16,633 nucleotides of DNA, taken from Mucilaginibacter sp. (GTDB lineage: Bacteria > Bacteroidota > Bacteroidia > Sphingobacteriales > Sphingobacteriaceae). Positions 1 to 7,500 of this stretch are shown one piece after another. Positions within the stretch are counted from its first letter, which is position 1. Each line of letters opens with the position of its first letter. The notes below the pieces were generated by a model. The model was not told where the DNA came from. It searched no databases and saw only the letters and a list, made by a program, of their open reading frames with translations. The stretch is taken from positions 1-16,633 of the forward strand of contig JAQBNY010000155.1 in NCBI GenBank assembly GCA_028288315.1, in the 5' to 3' direction. The translations under genes and the position numbers were made by a program.

Positions 1-625
1 TGGTCTCTAAACGGGCAATATTAGTTTGGCCGGGTTTCGCGGTAATTTGAGCTTCCGTTTCAAGTGCTTCCTCATAGGGAATTTCAAAATACCCTTCACT
101 ATAATAAGTAAAGCCTTTTAATATATCTTGGTCAACATCAAAAGTTTGGGCAATACCGGTTTGGCGCGGAATGAACGTTACCCGCAGGTTCTCTTCCTTC
201 TTAGTATTATTAGGCAGTAACTTGCCTATAAAACCTTTATCGCCGCGCGCATAATCAGGATGCGACACCAGCCTGAACACCCATTTAGATCCTGAAGGTT
301 TAACAGTTTTACCTGCTGCACGATGTTCTTTCAGGATCTTATAAAACTGCTCAACCGTTTCATGAACAATAAGGCCAAAAATTCCCTGTTTATTGGCTAC
401 AAACTCTTTATAATCCTCGGCATTAAAGCTAATAATGAACTCGTGATAAAACACCACCCTATCGGCAAAGGAAAGCTCCTTTATCGACTCTTTAAATTTT
501 TCAATTATATAGCTGTAAACGGTATCGGGGGTAAGCGCTTTTGCTTTAGCCCTTTCACTGGTTTCGTTTGTTAAAAACCAATCCTGTATGCCTATGCGCT
601 GCCAAAAATTAGGAGTAGATGCCAT
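1..625 (-). CDS. Partial protein downstream of a Ser/Thr kinase; possible FHA-type signalling partner
   Basis: An open frame runs from an ATG at 623-625 to the left edge (208 codons seen), so the C-terminus is missing. The protein begins MASTPNFWQRIG and is soluble, with no signal peptide or membrane helix. It is charged and of mixed helix and strand character. I do not recognise a named domain in the visible part. The early segment, with a putative helix followed by VVFYHEFIISFNAEDYKEF, loosely recalls the N-terminal domain of actinobacterial FhaA proteins, which precedes a C-terminal FHA domain. That comparison is by eye only. The gene lies 95 bases downstream of the kinase on the same strand with no terminator between, so the two are probably co-transcribed. 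A role as phosphothreonine-binding partner or substrate of the kinase is inferred from position. The coding call is firm; the function is not. Confidence 0.6.
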   Translation of the reverse strand, partial: MASTPNFWQRIGIQDWFLTNETSERAKAKALTPDTVYSYIIEKFKESIKELSFADRVVFYHEFIISFNAEDYKEFVANKQGIFGLIVHETVEQFYKILKEHRAAGKTVKPSGSKWVFRLVSHPDYARGDKGFIGKLLPNNTKKEENLRVTFIPRQTGIAQTFDVDQDILKGFTYYSEGYFEIPYEEALETEAQITAKPGQTNIARLET

Positions 626-720
626 TTAATTGAACTTCAAAGTATTAAGATGATACGTGTAACTGAACATAAAATTGCTACAGATGTTTTTATCTGTCAT
701 AAAGTTTAGTTTTAAATCTA

Positions 721-2091
721 TTAATCGGGCTTAGCAGTTGTATCCTGCGTTGAGCTTTGGGTACTGTCTGTTTTTGGTTTAGATTCGCCATTCTTTTGTG
801 CGCTTTTAATGCTATCCTGCTGCCTCATGGAATCATAATCAATCCTGGTAGGCGTATCAGCAACGCCGGCACTGCCATAGTCTATTGGCTTTACTGCCTT
901 TGTGGTATCATTTCCTGTTTTAAGGGTATCCTGTTTAACAGTACTTGGGTTTGCCTGCTTTTTTATAAAGGTAGAATAAACCGATAAGCCCATAAATAAC
1001 ACAAGCAAGGTCATTATTGTATAATAGAACGGTTTTGATAACGATATCCTCGACTCATCTTCAACCGGTTCAGCGTTCACAAGCGGGGCCTGCTGCAATT
1101 TCATTAACTCCGCCCGTAAGCGCTCATTCTCGTCTTTTAAAGCAAGGGCATTTAACGCCATGTGCTGATCATTACTATCTGCTGCAGAAAGGCTCCCGGT
1201 GATAATTGCCGCCTCCAATTCCTTACCACTGGGGTAACGGTCTGCAGGATTTTTTTGCAGGCATTTATTTATCACCTGCAACAGCCATTGCGGTACTTGC
1301 ATTTCTTGCGCCCGCCTTTCCGGATCCCATGTTTTTGGTATAGCTTTTTTACGGGCCGCGATCAGATCAGGTACTTCAGATTCTATATGGGCCAGCATTA
1401 CAGCATTACGACCGGCATCACCGCCGCCTGTTAACGGAAAAGGCACTGTACCCGTAAGCAATTCATATAAGATAACCCCATAGCTGTAAACATCTGTTTG
1501 GGGCAACATTTTGCCTTCATGTTGTTCTGGCGCCATAAATTCAATTGCCCCCGCATAGCGTATGCTTGTGCGACGCTGCTCTTCGGTCATTATGGCCAAA
1601 CCAAAATCAAGCAACACATAGTTTCCGGTGTGGATATTATATTTAACATTGTTGCTTTTAACATCGCCGTGCTTAACCCCTACCTTATGGCAATGCGCTA
1701 ATGCACCGGCCAACTGGTCGGCTACCCGGATTGCTTCTTTTAATGTAAATACTTTATCATGCGGCGGATGCAGCAGTTCGCCAAGATCGGGCCCTTCAAT
1801 ATATTCCATTTCAATGTAAGGGAACGAGCCGCTATCAGTAATGCCCCAGCTTAATATCTTTACTACATTAGGATTAGGCTGCTCATTAACTTTTTGCAGC
1901 TTGGTTACCTCGTTGCGAAAACTGCGAAAATTCTTATCCTCCTCGCTTTCAGTATGAATGGGAGTTGGCAGCAATTTTATTGCAGTAAGGATTGGCCCCA
2001 TACGCCTGCCTTTATATACAGAACCCTGTCCGCCGGTGCGTAATGCCCCTAAGTTTTCCAGACCTTCTGTTATGGTAAATACTTTGCTCAT
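721..2091 (-). CDS. Membrane-anchored eukaryotic-like serine/threonine protein kinase
   Basis: A Hanks-type kinase that should phosphorylate Ser/Thr on cytoplasmic proteins. In TTG-start numbering it has a Gly-rich loop GGQGSV (21-26), ATP-binding Lys40 in AIK, catalytic loop HGDVKSNN (142-149) with Asp144, DFG (163-165) and APE (188-190). After the catalytic domain come a short coiled-coil-like segment (about 318-335), one membrane helix (about 356-377) and a Ser/Thr/Asp/Lys-rich tail of about 80 residues predicted outside the membrane. The tail has no PASTA repeats, so the sensed ligand is unknown. The usual HRD arginine is Gly, making this a non-RD kinase whose activation may not need activation-loop phosphorylation. 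I start at the ATG at 2089-2091 (456 aa); a TTG lies one codon upstream. The gene downstream is a probable partner. The fold and catalytic residues are clear; the substrate is not known. Confidence 0.93.
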   Translation of the reverse strand: MSKVFTITEGLENLGALRTGGQGSVYKGRRMGPILTAIKLLPTPIHTESEEDKNFRSFRNEVTKLQKVNEQPNPNVVKILSWGITDSGSFPYIEMEYIEGPDLGELLHPPHDKVFTLKEAIRVADQLAGALAHCHKVGVKHGDVKSNNVKYNIHTGNYVLLDFGLAIMTEEQRRTSIRYAGAIEFMAPEQHEGKMLPQTDVYSYGVILYELLTGTVPFPLTGGGDAGRNAVMLAHIESEVPDLIAARKKAIPKTWDPERRAQEMQVPQWLLQVINKCLQKNPADRYPSGKELEAAIITGSLSAADSNDQHMALNALALKDENERLRAELMKLQQAPLVNAEPVEDESRISLSKPFYYTIMTLLVLFMGLSVYSTFIKKQANPSTVKQDTLKTGNDTTKAVKPIDYGSAGVADTPTRIDYDSMRQQDSIKSAQKNGESKPKTDSTQSSTQDTTAKPD

Positions 2092-2202
2092 CAATAGTAA
2101 TTATTATTCGGATTCTGGTATCAGAATTATACAGACTAATTTACATTTAATAGATTCAAATTGTTGTAAACAATTATATCTTTTATTAACTCATTTCGAG
2201 TT

Positions 2203-2240
2203 TAAAAAATAAAAAAGCCCTTAATGCAATATTAAGGGCT
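2203..2240 (-). terminator. Intrinsic terminator of the luciferase-like monooxygenase gene
   Basis: A perfect 9-bp stem (AGCCCTTAA at 2216-2224, TTAAGGGCT at 2232-2240) has a 7-base loop. On the minus strand it is followed by a long T-rich run (2204-2215). It sits 40 bases past the stop codon of the minus-strand monooxygenase gene and separates it from the kinase. Confidence 0.88.
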
Positions 2241-2279
2241 ATGTATTTTAATATAAACTTACTTTAATCACTGTAACGG

Positions 2280-3311
2280 TCATTTCGCTATGAGTGTGCT
2301 TTCTTTTTTCTTAAACACTTCGGCAAATAACTTGTAAGAATATAATCTGGATGAATGCTCAAAAATGTGCGAGGTAGCCATTACTTCATCAATACCTGTT
2401 TGCTCAATAAAGGAGTTCATTTCGGCTTTAATTTTTTCGGGGCCGCCAATAAAAGAGTAGGCAAGCATTTGCATAACTGCTTCTTCTTCAAAAACGTTCC
2501 AAATGCTGTCCATACTGGTAACAGGTGGTGGTAATAACTGTCTTTTACCTGTAACCACGCCCATAAAAAATTGCTTCACAGATGTCGCCAAACGCTCGGC
2601 TTCTGCATCGGTATCAGCAGCTACTACGTTTACACATGACATTACATAAGGGCTCTGCAAATGTTCTGACGGTTTAAAGTTGTCGCGATAAATTTTGATG
2701 GCCTCCATGAAATACGTAGGCGCGAAGTGACTGGCAAAGGCATAAGGTAAACCCAATGCTGCCGCTACTTTTGCACTATCTGTGCTTGAACCTAAAACCC
2801 AGATAGGTATATCCAATCCCTCGCCGGGAATGGCCCTTACCTTGGCTGTGGCATTTTCTGCCGAAAAGTAAGTCTGCAGCTTTACAATATCCCGCGGGAA
2901 GTTATGTGCCGCGTTAAAGTTTTCGCCACGAATGGCCAGTGCTGTTGTTTGATCAGTACCCGGCGCGCGGCCTAAACCCAAATCTATCCGGCCGGGGTAA
3001 AGTGATGCCAGCGTGCCAAACTGCTCCGCCACAACTAATGGTGAGTGGTTGGGCAGCATAATACCCCCCGAGCCTACCCTGATGGTTTTTGTGCCACCTG
3101 CTATGTATCCTATTAATACTGATGTAGCAGAGCTTGCCACATTCATCATGTTATGGTGCTCGGCAAACCAGTAACGGGTGTAACCTAATTTTTCGGATTG
3201 TTGGGCAACATCCATGCTTTTTTTAAAGCTATCGGCAGGGGTGCTGCCTTGGGTAACTGTTGCCAGATCTAATACAGAATATTTAATATCAGATAATTTT
3301 TTTAAACTCAT
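2280..3311 (-). CDS. Luciferase-like (LLM class) flavin-dependent monooxygenase, YhbW/MsnO8-type
   Basis: A 343-residue TIM-barrel oxidoreductase of the bacterial luciferase superfamily, expected to use reduced FMN and O2 on an unknown substrate in the cytoplasm. Family signatures are visible in order: YWFAEHHN (47-54), RVGSGGIMLPNHSPL (78-92) followed by VAEQF, the phosphate-loop-like GRIDLGLGRAPGTD (107-120), and WVLGSS (171-176). These fit the 'luciferase family oxidoreductase, group 1' subgroup that includes E. coli YhbW. The length is usual for that subgroup and no residues appear to be missing. The start is an ATG followed by SLKKLSDIKYSVLD, where the family's first strand begins. It is a single-gene unit with a terminator just downstream. 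A possible -7 element (TAATTTTG, minus strand, 3360-3367) lies about 50 bases upstream without a well-spaced -33 partner. Confidence 0.93.
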   Translation of the reverse strand: MSLKKLSDIKYSVLDLATVTQGSTPADSFKKSMDVAQQSEKLGYTRYWFAEHHNMMNVASSATSVLIGYIAGGTKTIRVGSGGIMLPNHSPLVVAEQFGTLASLYPGRIDLGLGRAPGTDQTTALAIRGENFNAAHNFPRDIVKLQTYFSAENATAKVRAIPGEGLDIPIWVLGSSTDSAKVAAALGLPYAFASHFAPTYFMEAIKIYRDNFKPSEHLQSPYVMSCVNVVAADTDAEAERLATSVKQFFMGVVTGKRQLLPPPVTSMDSIWNVFEEEAVMQMLAYSFIGGPEKIKAEMNSFIEQTGIDEVMATSHIFEHSSRLYSYKLFAEVFKKKESTLIAK

Positions 3312-3680
3312 AGTACTTATTTTCCTGCCGTTGATTTATTGGCTGGGGTATATTTCATTCAAAATTAATACTAAAAGAGGCGCTGTAGATAGCAAAGTTT
3401 ATAGATATGACTTTGGGCTCACAAACAAAGGGAAATATTACAAATAGTAGCATTGTAGCTTATTGTTTGACTCACCGGTCATCGCTCCGCTCGACCATCC
3501 TCTCTCCGCAAGCGGAAAGAGGGTGAGGAAAAAGGGTTCTTATCGCCCCAGGTATAAGCGAGCGACGGAGAAGTAGGTCGCAGACTTATTTAATATTTGC
3601 GTGTCCGGTTTATTACATCAATTTAATATCTTAGTGCAACAAATAGCCAAACATATTCAATAAATATTTACCAAAGCCAA
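3312..3680. other. Divergent intergenic region without a gene
   Basis: This 369-base gap separates the minus-strand monooxygenase from the plus-strand YitT gene. The half next to the monooxygenase is AT-rich and should hold its promoter. The middle (3471-3589) is GC-richer and packed with inverted repeats, listed separately. The AT-rich last 90 bases should hold the YitT promoter, but no well-spaced TTG/TAnnTTTG pair is visible. Short open frames here lack family resemblance and are not called. Confidence 0.6.
3471..3589. repeat. Candidate dispersed intergenic repeat with nested hairpins
   Basis: Several inverted repeats are nested in about 120 bases. CTCACC (3471-3476) pairs with GGTGAG (3522-3527). 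Inside lies CCTCTCTCCGC (3499-3509) against GCGGAAAGAGG (3512-3522), with one mismatch. GGTC (3477-3480) faces GACC (3493-3496). A second module has ATAAG (3554-3558) with CTTAT (3585-3589) around GCGAC (3562-3566) with GTCGC (3577-3581). Base composition differs from the flanking AT-rich DNA. The look is that of the short palindromic repeats scattered between genes in Sphingobacteriaceae. Copy number cannot be judged from one window. Confidence 0.5.
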
Positions 3681-4553
3681 ATGAGTAATAGCAAAGCTAT
3701 AAAAATCACTTTTTTAGATACCGTTTATACCCTTGCCGGTATATTATTTTGCGGCTTTGCCTTAAAAAGTTTTTTGGTACCTAATGCTTTTTTTGATGGC
3801 GGTGTCACAGGTATCTCATTGCTGATACATGAGCTTTATCATGTAAACATTGCTTACATAATTACGCTCGCTAACATCCCTTTTATTATTATGGGGGCTT
3901 TCCAGGTTGATAAGTCCTTCGCGGTTAAAACCTCACTAGCAATTATTGGACTGGCTTTGTGCCTCCATTTTATCCCTTACCCGCAAATTACTTCTGATAA
4001 GTTGCTTGTATCCATATTTGGCGGTGTATTTATGGGTATTGGGATTGGTTTAGCCATACGCGGTGGCTGTGCGCTGGATGGTATTGAGGTTTTGGCCTTA
4101 TATACCGGCAAGCGTATTAGTTTTACTATAAGCGAGATCATACTCGGCATTAATATTATCATTTTCCTGATAGCTGCTGTTAAATTGGGATTACCTACAG
4201 CCTTATACTCTATACTTACCTACTACACAGCCTCCCGAACGATTAATTTTGTAATTGAAGGATTGGAAGAATATACCGGGGTAACCATTATATCCAGTAA
4301 AAACCAAATAATAAAAGAGATGCTGGTGATGCAACTGGGCCGCGGTATAACCGTTTATAAAGGCGAGCGCGGTTTTCTGAAAGAAAGCTTTGATGTAAGC
4401 TACCCTGTTGATATTGTTTTTACGGTAGTAACACGTTTGGAACTGCGCCGTTTAAGAAACATGGTACATGAAATTGATCCTCAAGCTTTTATATTTACCA
4501 GTATTATAAAAGAAGCTGCAGGTGGCGTACTAAAACGCCGTGCAAGGCACTAA
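3681..4553 (+). CDS. YitT-family integral membrane protein (DUF161 and DUF2179 domains)
   Basis: A 290-residue membrane protein. The N-terminal about 200 residues form a hydrophobic core with about five or six helices (near 13-32, 56-73, 82-98, 108-126, 148-168). They carry the family's conserved Gly-rich stretches FDGGVTGISLL (38-48) and RGGCALDGIEVLA (127-139). The C-terminal about 60 residues (222-277) form the soluble DUF2179 domain, with ITVYKGERGF near its start and DPQAFIF near its end. The architecture and length match YitT/YpjC proteins of Firmicutes and Bacteroidota; transport has been proposed for them, but no substrate is established. The ATG follows an A-rich leader (CCAAAGCCAA). 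It is a single gene whose stop lies one base from the stop of the convergent cyclase gene, with no terminator hairpin between. The family assignment is secure and the function is unknown. Confidence 0.92.
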   Translation: MSNSKAIKITFLDTVYTLAGILFCGFALKSFLVPNAFFDGGVTGISLLIHELYHVNIAYIITLANIPFIIMGAFQVDKSFAVKTSLAIIGLALCLHFIPYPQITSDKLLVSIFGGVFMGIGIGLAIRGGCALDGIEVLALYTGKRISFTISEIILGINIIIFLIAAVKLGLPTALYSILTYYTASRTINFVIEGLEEYTGVTIISSKNQIIKEMLVMQLGRGITVYKGERGFLKESFDVSYPVDIVFTVVTRLELRRLRNMVHEIDPQAFIFTSIIKEAAGGVLKRRARH

Positions 4554-4554
4554 G

Positions 4555-5598
4555 TTATTCAATAACCTCGTAAGTATTAACGGGCTTTAATTTGTTCTTG
4601 AGTATAAATTCGCCATTTATACTGCATTTAAAAGATTCTTTTGCCTGCTTGTAAACATCTTCGGTAATAATTATCTGCCCTGCCTTTGCAACAGTTTGTA
4701 AGCGTTGTGCCAGATTCACAGCATCGCCAATAACAGTGTAATCTAACCTGCGTAATGATGCCGAACCTATATTACCGGATAACATTTCGCCTGAATTGAT
4801 ACCTACCGAGATCTCGGGTTTAAATGTTTTATCGCCAGCGGAGATCTCCGGTTCATTACTTAACTGTGCTTTTACTGCCAAAGCCGTATCAATAGCCCTG
4901 TCAAGATGAAATTCTCCACGGAAAACCGCCATCACAGCATCGCCCATAAATTTATCTACATGGCCGCCCTGGGCAATTATTTCTTTTACAACTTTATCAA
5001 ACAGGCCATTCAGCAGGTTCACTATAGTGTTAGCCGGCACGTGCTCTGTTATTGAAGTAAAACCGCAAACATCAATAAACATTACTGTTGCCTGCAGTAT
5101 CTCATTCTTCATAAGCGTATCTTCAAACTCCTTATGCGACATAAAATTGAGGACGTTCTCATCCACATACATTTTCAGTATGTTGTTCTCCTTTATGGCA
5201 CGCAGGGTTTCCTGCATTTGCTTCACATAGGTAATGGTCTTTTCCATGGTAACATCCAGGTCTTCAAAATCAACCGGTTTGCATATAAAATCAAACGCGC
5301 CCCGGTTCATAGCCGTACGTATGTTTTGCATATCGCCATAGGCTGATACTACAACTGCCTTTATAAGGGGGTTAGCTTCTGGCAAGCGGCTAAGCAGGGT
5401 AAGCCCATCCATAACGGGCATGTTTATATCAGACAGGATTATATCCACATCTGGGTGTTCTTTAACTTTTTGTAAAGCCTCTTCACCGTTCTGCGCAAAA
5501 ATAAAATGGTACACGTTCTCTCTGATCTTTTTGCGAAACTTTTGTTTCACCAAAATCTCAAGATCAGCCTCATCATCCACTACCAGTATTTTGGCCAT
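4555..5598 (-). CDS. Response regulator fused to class III adenylate cyclase (REC-CHD)
   Basis: A 347-residue cytoplasmic protein that should make cAMP under phosphorylation control. The receiver domain (1-120) has acidic residues D8/D9, phosphoacceptor D57 in SDINMP, S85 and K107 in CKP. A linker helix (about 120-165, including ILKMYVDENVLNFM) resembles the cyclase-transducing element seen before many class III catalytic domains. The catalytic domain (about 168-345) keeps both metal-binding aspartates (D176 in FIDVCGF, D220 in KFMGD) and the transition-state pair N295 and R299 in VNLAQRL. The base-selecting residues are K216 and T288 (DYTVIGD), a Lys/Thr pair as in CyaC-type adenylate cyclases rather than the Glu/Cys of guanylate cyclases. 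Its ATG overlaps the upstream regulator's stop (TAATG), implying translational coupling in the operon with the histidine kinase. ATP specificity is inferred from residues. Confidence 0.93.
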   Translation of the reverse strand: MAKILVVDDEADLEILVKQKFRKKIRENVYHFIFAQNGEEALQKVKEHPDVDIILSDINMPVMDGLTLLSRLPEANPLIKAVVVSAYGDMQNIRTAMNRGAFDFICKPVDFEDLDVTMEKTITYVKQMQETLRAIKENNILKMYVDENVLNFMSHKEFEDTLMKNEILQATVMFIDVCGFTSITEHVPANTIVNLLNGLFDKVVKEIIAQGGHVDKFMGDAVMAVFRGEFHLDRAIDTALAVKAQLSNEPEISAGDKTFKPEISVGINSGEMLSGNIGSASLRRLDYTVIGDAVNLAQRLQTVAKAGQIIITEDVYKQAKESFKCSINGEFILKNKLKPVNTYEVIE

Positions 5599-5978
5599 TA
5601 TTCGCTAATTGTTTTTAATTTCTCTTTTAATAAATTAAAATCGAGCGGCTTAGTTAAAAAGTCGTCCGCGCCTTTGTCCATTGCCTGTTTATAATTCTCT
5701 TTATCGGCATAAGCAGTTATCATCATTACCACAGGTTGAGGTGGCATGTTAAAATCATGCCTGATATGGTCAAGCAATTCTATACCACTCATACCCGGCA
5801 TGTTAATATCTGACAGGATCAACACCACTTCTGAATGTTTTTCTTTCAAATATTTCAGTGCTTCTTCACCTGATAAGGCAAACCTAAATTCAACCTCGTG
5901 GTTTTTAATCTCCTTGCGGAAACGTTGTAAAAAAAGGGGCTGAACATCTGCTTCGTCGTCTACAACTAAAATTTTCAT
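5598..5978 (-). CDS. Single-domain response regulator (CheY-like receiver)
   Basis: A stand-alone receiver domain of 126 residues with no output domain. It has acidic D7/D8, phosphoacceptor D57 in SDINMPGMSG, T88 in ITAYAD and K110 in TKPLDF. I chose the ATG at 5976-5978, which gives MKILVVDDEAD, matching the N-terminus of the neighbouring receiver domain. An ATG at 6003-6005 would add nine residues and place the gene one base after the kinase stop. The two receivers share FRK-I, GEEAL and LSDINMP patterns at the same positions, suggesting a common origin. The gene sits between the histidine kinase and the REC-cyclase gene and overlaps the latter by one base. It likely acts as a phosphate sink, a relay, or a regulator of the kinase; which one cannot be told. 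Confidence 0.92.
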   Translation of the reverse strand: MKILVVDDEADVQPLFLQRFRKEIKNHEVEFRFALSGEEALKYLKEKHSEVVLILSDINMPGMSGIELLDHIRHDFNMPPQPVVMMITAYADKENYKQAMDKGADDFLTKPLDFNLLKEKLKTISE

Positions 5979-6006
5979 ATGGTGTTTAAAGATAGATAAT
6001 TCCATT

Positions 6007-7329
6007 TTATACCGGAAGGGAAATTATAAACTCCGTACCCTCTCCTTCTTTACTGTTAATATCAATCTTTCCTTTGTGCGCTTTCACAATAATATCATAA
6101 CTAAGTGACAAACCTAATCCTGTACCCTCGCCCGCCGGCTTGGTGGTAAAAAACGGCTGCATTATCTTATCCTTAATAGCATCGGGTATACCGTTTCCAT
6201 TATCTTTTACTCTTATTTCAATACCGTGAGGGCCGCGTGTTAATGTCTGTATAGTGCGGGTGCTTACTTCAACCTTGGGTTTAAAATCAGAGCCGGCTAT
6301 TTTCTTTTTTTCATGCACTGCATAAAATGCATTGGTGAACATATTTAGCAGTACACGACCCACATCCTGTGGCACAATATTAACAACAGGTAAATCCGGA
6401 TCAAGATTAGTCACCAGTTCGGCATTAAATGATTTGTCTTTAGCCCGTAACCCGTGATAAGCCAGCCTAAAGTATTCGTCGGCAATGATGTTAATATTTG
6501 TAGGCTCTTTTACATTACTACTGGCACGGCTATGCTGCAGCATGCCTTTAACAATACCATCTGCACGTTGCCCGTGATGGCGTATCTTCTCCAGATTTTG
6601 TTTAATATCAGCGGCTATAGTTATGGCCTCTTCGGTATCGCCTTTACCCAGTTCATGCTCCATTTCGTCAATAAGTTCCATGCTCACTTCAGAGAAATTG
6701 TTAACAAAATTGAGCGGGTTTTGTATCTCATGGGCAATGCCTGCTGTAAGCTCCCCAAGCGAGGCTAATTTTTCTTGCTGTATTAACTGTGCCTGTGTAG
6801 CCTGTAATTCTTTAAGCGCATCCTGCAACTCGTTTCTTTGTTTAGTAATCTCCATAGTACGTTGGGCCACTAAAACTTCTAATTCGGATTTACGCTGATT
6901 AACACGCTTGATCTCTTCCTGCTGTTTTTTGGATGTAGCAAAACGCGCAAAGATCCAGCCAAAGGCAACTATTTGGGCGCATACAAAAAAATTATCCCAC
7001 TTATTAAAAAAATCAGGGAAGACTAAACTAATTACACCATTTACAAAAGATATAATAACTAACGGATAATGGGCAAAGAGCAACACCTCAAATGATTTAA
7101 AATCAGGTTCTTTTTTGAGATAAAGCACTATGCCTAATAACATTAATGCACCTAAAATTTCATTAACCTCGGTACTAAAATTGCTATTGAAAAGCAACCA
7201 TAACCCAATAATTATCCAGCCTGATGCATTTAGAGCCGTACGCCATTTAGGATATATTGGCGAAAACTTGAGTGCTCTTCGTATCCGGACGGTTAATAAA
7301 AAAGCTGCCAGGAAAGTGAAAAAAAACAT
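6007..7329 (-). CDS. Membrane sensor histidine kinase
   Basis: A 440-residue hybrid-free sensor kinase. The first about 130 residues form roughly five membrane helices (about 1-14, 34-48, 57-71, 82-103, 112-130) with short loops, so the sensing part is within the membrane. A coiled coil follows (about 132-190). The dimerisation and phosphotransfer helix has H200 in GELTAGIAHEIQNPL. The ATPase domain has the N-box (N329, N333), DNGNGIP (376-382), PFFTTKP (392-398) and GTGLGL (402-407). An in-frame TAA seven codons upstream of the ATG means the N-terminus cannot be extended far. It is the first gene of a three-gene minus-strand operon and is expected to phosphorylate one or both receivers encoded just downstream. 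The signal is unknown. The HAxxxEIQNPL H-box subtype is frequent in Bacteroidota and Cyanobacteria kinases paired with stand-alone receivers. Confidence 0.94.
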   Translation of the reverse strand: MFFFTFLAAFLLTVRIRRALKFSPIYPKWRTALNASGWIIIGLWLLFNSNFSTEVNEILGALMLLGIVLYLKKEPDFKSFEVLLFAHYPLVIISFVNGVISLVFPDFFNKWDNFFVCAQIVAFGWIFARFATSKKQQEEIKRVNQRKSELEVLVAQRTMEITKQRNELQDALKELQATQAQLIQQEKLASLGELTAGIAHEIQNPLNFVNNFSEVSMELIDEMEHELGKGDTEEAITIAADIKQNLEKIRHHGQRADGIVKGMLQHSRASSNVKEPTNINIIADEYFRLAYHGLRAKDKSFNAELVTNLDPDLPVVNIVPQDVGRVLLNMFTNAFYAVHEKKKIAGSDFKPKVEVSTRTIQTLTRGPHGIEIRVKDNGNGIPDAIKDKIMQPFFTTKPAGEGTGLGLSLSYDIIVKAHKGKIDINSKEGEGTEFIISLPV

Positions 7330-7468
7330 GCGGTTATGATTGTTTAGTTAATGCGAAAACTAAGATAATTATTTATAATGAACCTACGGATATTGCGCAG
7401 GATATTTTCATATATAACTCGTCCGCTATCTTCTCTTTAGCTTATGTATATAATATTTTTCCATAAAG

Positions 7469-7500
7469 CTTGCGTAACCGAATGGTTACTTATATATTTG
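7469..7500 (+). promoter_or_regulatory. Bacteroidota-type promoter of the ArsR-AHSA1 operon
   Basis: TTG at 7470-7472, a 20-base spacer, and TATATTTG at 7493-7500 match the Bacteroidota -33/-7 pattern (TTTG or TTG, about 19-21 bases, TAnnTTTG). Transcription would start near 7506-7508, giving a leader of about 20 bases before the ArsR ATG. This is the best promoter in the window. Confidence 0.75.
7474..7489. promoter_or_regulatory. Upstream operator palindrome, probable ArsR site
   Basis: A perfect inverted repeat, GTAACC (7474-7479) and GGTTAC (7484-7489) around GAAT, lies inside the promoter spacer. Its 12-base core AACCGAATGGTT recurs almost exactly 26 bases downstream. Binding of a dimer here would block RNA polymerase. 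The neighbouring ArsR protein is the natural candidate, by inference from position. Confidence 0.65.

Noticed and set aside
323..574. Plus-strand reading frame inside the left-edge gene
   Set aside because: It lies wholly opposite the longer minus-strand frame and has no recognisable domain.
3214..3447. Plus-strand frame starting inside the monooxygenase gene and running into the gap
   Set aside because: It overlaps a firm minus-strand gene, has no family resemblance, and its intergenic part is low in coding character.
6003..6005. Upstream ATG for the lone receiver (nine extra residues)
   Set aside because: It cannot be excluded, being one base past the kinase stop, but the paralogous receiver aligns from the ATG at 5976-5978, so the shorter form is preferred.
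7388..7406. Direct repeat GGATATT-GCGCA-GGATATT upstream of the histidine kinase
   Set aside because: Seven-base repeats are expected by chance in AT-rich DNA and no promoter is aligned with them.
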